64,000 nt of DNA from an uncultured Prevotellaceae bacterium (GTDB lineage Bacteria; Bacteroidota; Bacteroidia; Bacteroidales; Bacteroidaceae). A program made the translations under genes and the position numbers. Position 1 is the first letter of the stretch, and the number at the start of each line of letters is the position of its first letter. Below, in pieces: positions 61,451-64,000 of the stretch. The stretch lies in assembly GCA_902761905.1 (NCBI GenBank), contig CACWMK010000003.1:1-64000 (forward strand). Direction: 5' to 3'. The notes under the pieces were generated by a model. The model did not search any database and had not been told where the DNA came from. It was given only the letters and a program-made list of their open reading frames with translations.

Positions 61451-62077
61451 TTAGTTTTTTACTTGCTTTGAGGCCCCCGTCTCTGCATCGGCATTTGGGT
61501 CGCCCACGTAAGCATTATAAGCATTGTTGACAGCCAATAGGAATGCACGGCTGGTAATGGTAGATGCGGTGATGGCATCAATCTGGCCGCCGTCCTTAGA
61601 TACGGTGAGAGGCTCGACAGGTGTCTTGCCGATGATGTCGCCCTTCTGCCCCTTCTGGAACCAGCTGTCGGCCTTGGCACCAAGTCCAGGAGTCTCGGCA
61701 TGCTCAAGCAGAGTGTAACCAAGTATGCTGCCCTCGGTATCGAAACCTACCAGCACCTTCAGGTCGCCACCAAATCCACCGGTGGTCGACTCGACAGCTG
61801 CCCCCAGGTCGTCGCCTTTGGCGTCGCAAACATTGTATATAATATAAGTAAGCTCCTTGCCCTTGGCATCGGTCTGCTTCACAGTGTCGGTAGCGGCCAC
61901 TGTCAGGTCGCTTACACACATCACAGTCTTGATACCATCGGCCAGTGCTGAAGCTTTCTGCTCGGCTATCGGTCCCTCGGTAAGATGATTTACGAGAGCA
62001 AGGATGCCGCCCATGATGACTGCTACCGATGTGAGTACCAGCACCATATTAAGTAATGTAGATTCGAGTTTCTTCAT
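61451..62077 (-). CDS. rnfG: Rnf complex subunit G (FMN-binding)
   Basis: A 208-residue protein with one N-terminal membrane segment (about 7-29) and a periplasmic FMN-binding domain. The site of covalent FMN attachment is in QIDAITASTITSRAF near residues 165-179 (family pattern S/T-x-A-T; here TAST, the Thr being the acceptor). Also typical are HAETPGLGAKAD and the Gly-rich TTGGFGGDLKVLVG. The C-terminal tail (DPNADAETGASKQVKN) is low complexity. Electrons pass through it to RnfD or RnfA/E. Nineteen bases after rnfD. Confidence 0.94.
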   Translation of the reverse strand: MKKLESTLLNMVLVLTSVAVIMGGILALVNHLTEGPIAEQKASALADGIKTVMCVSDLTVAATDTVKQTDAKGKELTYIIYNVCDAKGDDLGAAVESTTGGFGGDLKVLVGFDTEGSILGYTLLEHAETPGLGAKADSWFQKGQKGDIIGKTPVEPLTVSKDGGQIDAITASTITSRAFLLAVNNAYNAYVGDPNADAETGASKQVKN

Positions 62078-62096
62078 AATTCTTAATTCTAAATTC

Positions 62097-63092
62097 TTAA
62101 CTCTTCGAAGCCTCCCCGAATCGTTTTGGTTTTACATAATTGTTAATCAGAGGAGTGAACGCATTCATGATAAGAATAGCGAACGACATTCCCTCTGGAT
62201 AAGCACCCCAGTTACGGATAACCACTGTAAGGAATCCGATGGCTACACCATAGATAATCTGTCCCTTAGGTGTCATAGGCGATGTGACATAGTCGGTGGC
62301 CATAAAGATGGCACCAAGCATCATACCACCGGTAAGCAGCACGCTTACGGGATCGGGATAAATAGGAGCAGCCAGATGCAGCAGACCTGACAACACAAAC
62401 GCTGTGCCGAGAATAGACACAGGGATGTGCCAGGTAATAATGCGGTTGTAAAGCATAAACGCCAAACCCATCAGAAGAGCCAAGGCACAAATCTCACCCA
62501 TGGCACCGGCACCACCCGAACTTGAACCAAGCAGAAGATCGAACGATGAAGGCAGCTGGTCGAGAATCGAAGCGTCGCCACTGCGGATGGCCGAATTGAT
62601 AATTGACAGCGGTGTGGCACCAGTCTCGGCATCGAGATAGGTATCCCACTGTCCGATCTTGGGCCAAGTGGTCATCTGCGCAGGGAAAGCTACCAGCAAA
62701 GCAGCACGGCCTACCAGTGCGGGATTGAAGATGTTATTGCCCAAACCGCCAAATGTGAGCTTAGCCACACCAATGGCAAACAGCGCACCAATCAGGATAA
62801 TCCAGATGGGCAGGTTTGAGGGCACGTTGAACGCCAGCAGCAGACCGGTAATCACAGCCGATCCGTCGAGCAGAGTGTTCTCCTTCTTCTTCAGGATATA
62901 TTTGCAGATAGCCCACTCAAAGAAACAGCAGGCTGCCACACTGGTTGTGGTTACGACAACCGCACCCAAACCGAAGAAATAGAACGATGCAGCCAGTGCA
63001 GGCATCAAGGCAATGATGACACCATACATGTTGCGTTCTATCGAATCGCGGCTGTGAGCGTGTGGCGATAATGAAACTATTAACTTAGACAT
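62097..63092 (-). CDS. rnfD: Rnf complex subunit D
   Basis: A 331-residue inner-membrane protein with about ten membrane segments. Start SKLIVSLSPHAHSRDSIERNMYGVIIALMP is typical, as are LTFGGLGNNIFNPALVGRA and the flavinylation motif ETGATPLS (Thr of TGAT carries FMN). PMTPKGQIIYGVAIGFLTVVIRNWGAYPEG is also diagnostic. It is part of the ion-pumping core. Located between rnfC and rnfG with a TTAAACA-type repeat before it. Confidence 0.95.
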   Translation of the reverse strand: MSKLIVSLSPHAHSRDSIERNMYGVIIALMPALAASFYFFGLGAVVVTTTSVAACCFFEWAICKYILKKKENTLLDGSAVITGLLLAFNVPSNLPIWIILIGALFAIGVAKLTFGGLGNNIFNPALVGRAALLVAFPAQMTTWPKIGQWDTYLDAETGATPLSIINSAIRSGDASILDQLPSSFDLLLGSSSGGAGAMGEICALALLMGLAFMLYNRIITWHIPVSILGTAFVLSGLLHLAAPIYPDPVSVLLTGGMMLGAIFMATDYVTSPMTPKGQIIYGVAIGFLTVVIRNWGAYPEGMSFAILIMNAFTPLINNYVKPKRFGEASKS

Positions 63093-63122
63093 TAAACGTT
63101 AAACATTAAAGATTAAACATTT
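63093..63122. repeat. TTAAACA-type AT-rich tandem repeat
   Basis: ATTAAACGTTAAACATTAAA and GATTAAACATT units between rnfC and rnfD. Confidence 0.8.
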
Positions 63123-63124
63123 TA

Positions 63125-64000
63125 TTACTTAGCTGCGCGGCTTCGGATGATGCCCATTACTGTGGCTTTTCCCTGACGGATATTGTCGAGCAGCGGACGG
63201 TGTGCTGGACAGGTGTAATGACACGAGCCGCACTCGATACAGCTGACGATATCCTCGCTCTCGGCACGCTCCCAGTTCTTAACCTCCGAGAGTTTGGCCA
63301 GCAGATATGGCTCAAGTCCCATCGGACATACACCTACGCACTTGGCACAACGGATACATGGCTGTGGCTCCTTGCGGCGTGCTTCGTCGTCGCTGAGGAT
63401 GGTAACCGAGTTGGTTCCCTTGCAGATTGGCACCTCAGTAGAAGTAAGTGCCTTACCCATCATAGGTCCACCAGCCAGTAGTTTGTTGTCGCCCTCGGGC
63501 ATACCGCCACAAGCATCAATCAACTCCTGCATAGGTGTACCCATACGAACAAGGAAGTTGCCGGGATTTGCCAGCTTCTTACCTGTCACCGTGGTATATC
63601 TCTCAAACAGAGGTTTATTCTTCATCACAGCCTGGTAAACAGCGAAGGCTGTACCAACATTCTGCACGATTGCACCAACGTTTACAGGGATGGCTGGTGG
63701 AGCTGGCACCTGACGTTGGATGACAGCATCAACCAACTGTTTCTCACCACCCTGTGGGTAGCGCTGCTTAAGTGGAACCACCTCTACCTGATAATTGGTG
63801 CCGTTAAACTTCTTAGCACACTTATCTGTCAAAAGTTCGATGGCCTTGGGCTTGTTGGTCTCAATACCGATGTAACCCTTGGTAACCTTTGCACCCATCA
63901 TCAGTAGTTGCAGGCCAACCAGTATCTCGTCGGCATGCTCCATCATCAGTCGGTAGTCGGCTGTGATATATGGTTCGCACTCTACGGCATTGATAATCAC
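63125..64000 (-). CDS. rnfC: Rnf complex subunit C, C-terminal part (cut by window edge)
   Basis: The last ~291 residues of RnfC; the N-terminal part, including the NADH/FMN-binding glycine-rich region, lies beyond the right edge. Visible are NAVECEPYITADYRLM, the SLBB-type region, GTPMQELIDACGG, AGGPMMGKAL, and two ferredoxin-like 4Fe-4S motifs, CIRCAKCVGVCP and CIECGSCHYTCP. RnfC is the soluble subunit that exchanges electrons with NAD and passes them to RnfB or RnfD/G. The order C-D-G-E-A is conserved; rnfB is expected just outside the window. Confidence 0.95.
   Translation of the reverse strand: MIINAVECEPYITADYRLMMEHADEILVGLQLLMMGAKVTKGYIGIETNKPKAIELLTDKCAKKFNGTNYQVEVVPLKQRYPQGGEKQLVDAVIQRQVPAPPAIPVNVGAIVQNVGTAFAVYQAVMKNKPLFERYTTVTGKKLANPGNFLVRMGTPMQELIDACGGMPEGDNKLLAGGPMMGKALTSTEVPICKGTNSVTILSDDEARRKEPQPCIRCAKCVGVCPMGLEPYLLAKLSEVKNWERAESEDIVSCIECGSCHYTCPAHRPLLDNIRQGKATVMGIIRSRAAK

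Overview
The window looks like the chromosome of a member of the Bacteroidales, most likely Prevotella/Segatella-like. The evidence is the repeated promoter pattern TTTG, about 20 bases, then TAnnTTTG, seen with exact spacing in front of many genes; start codons that almost never have a Shine-Dalgarno sequence; and family members typical of the phylum (DUF4835, DUF3127, DUF2027, HU-related protein, smalltalk protein, Na+-type pyrophosphatase, Rnf complex). No tRNA, rRNA, CRISPR array, transposase or integrase was found. The species call is inference.

Layout. 1-1.5 kb: the end of an accessory module on the minus strand: the N-terminal end of a VapE-like primase/helicase gene, a 110-residue unknown protein, a 55-residue secreted peptide, a possible short RNA and a 49-residue protein. 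1.6-13.5 kb: a dense signalling island: a SpoIIE-type phosphatase fused to an RsbW-like kinase, a STAS protein, two periplasmic-binding-protein receptors with PAS-type tails but no kinase, a TPR sensor kinase whose phospho-acceptor histidine is replaced by asparagine, a TPR lipoprotein phosphatase, and a polar-amino-acid ABC importer with unusual architecture. 13.5-43.8 kb: mostly housekeeping genes: FAD dehydrogenase, cytidylate kinase-like protein, pheT, yebC, then the minus-strand run lon-tgt-lptF/G-DEAD helicase-ispE-galE, then dnaN-exonuclease-DUF4835-recN-TPR protein, rarA-TRIC channel-dnaB, hppA and two cell-wall peptidases.

43.8-50.7 kb: a phage-like accessory island without capsid or integrase genes: smalltalk protein, HU-related protein, HigBA toxin-antitoxin, an unknown protein, and an apparent operon of T4-type lysozyme, Bro-N/KilAC antirepressor, VirE_N-DUF3987 primase/helicase and a small unknown. 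It carries several sets of direct repeats, and the primase gene has absorbed two families of intergenic repeats in frame. 50.7-64 kb: a TPR protein, gyrA, clpC, nadE, DUF2027 and the rnfC-D-G-E-A operon (rnfC runs off the right edge).

The two most interesting candidates for an undescribed system are the partner-switching/ABC-transporter island (1.6-13.5 kb) and the lysozyme-antirepressor-primase-HU-smalltalk island (43.8-50.7 kb). A family of REP-like elements built around GTCATCTCGA and another of TTAAACA-type repeats are scattered across both core and accessory regions.
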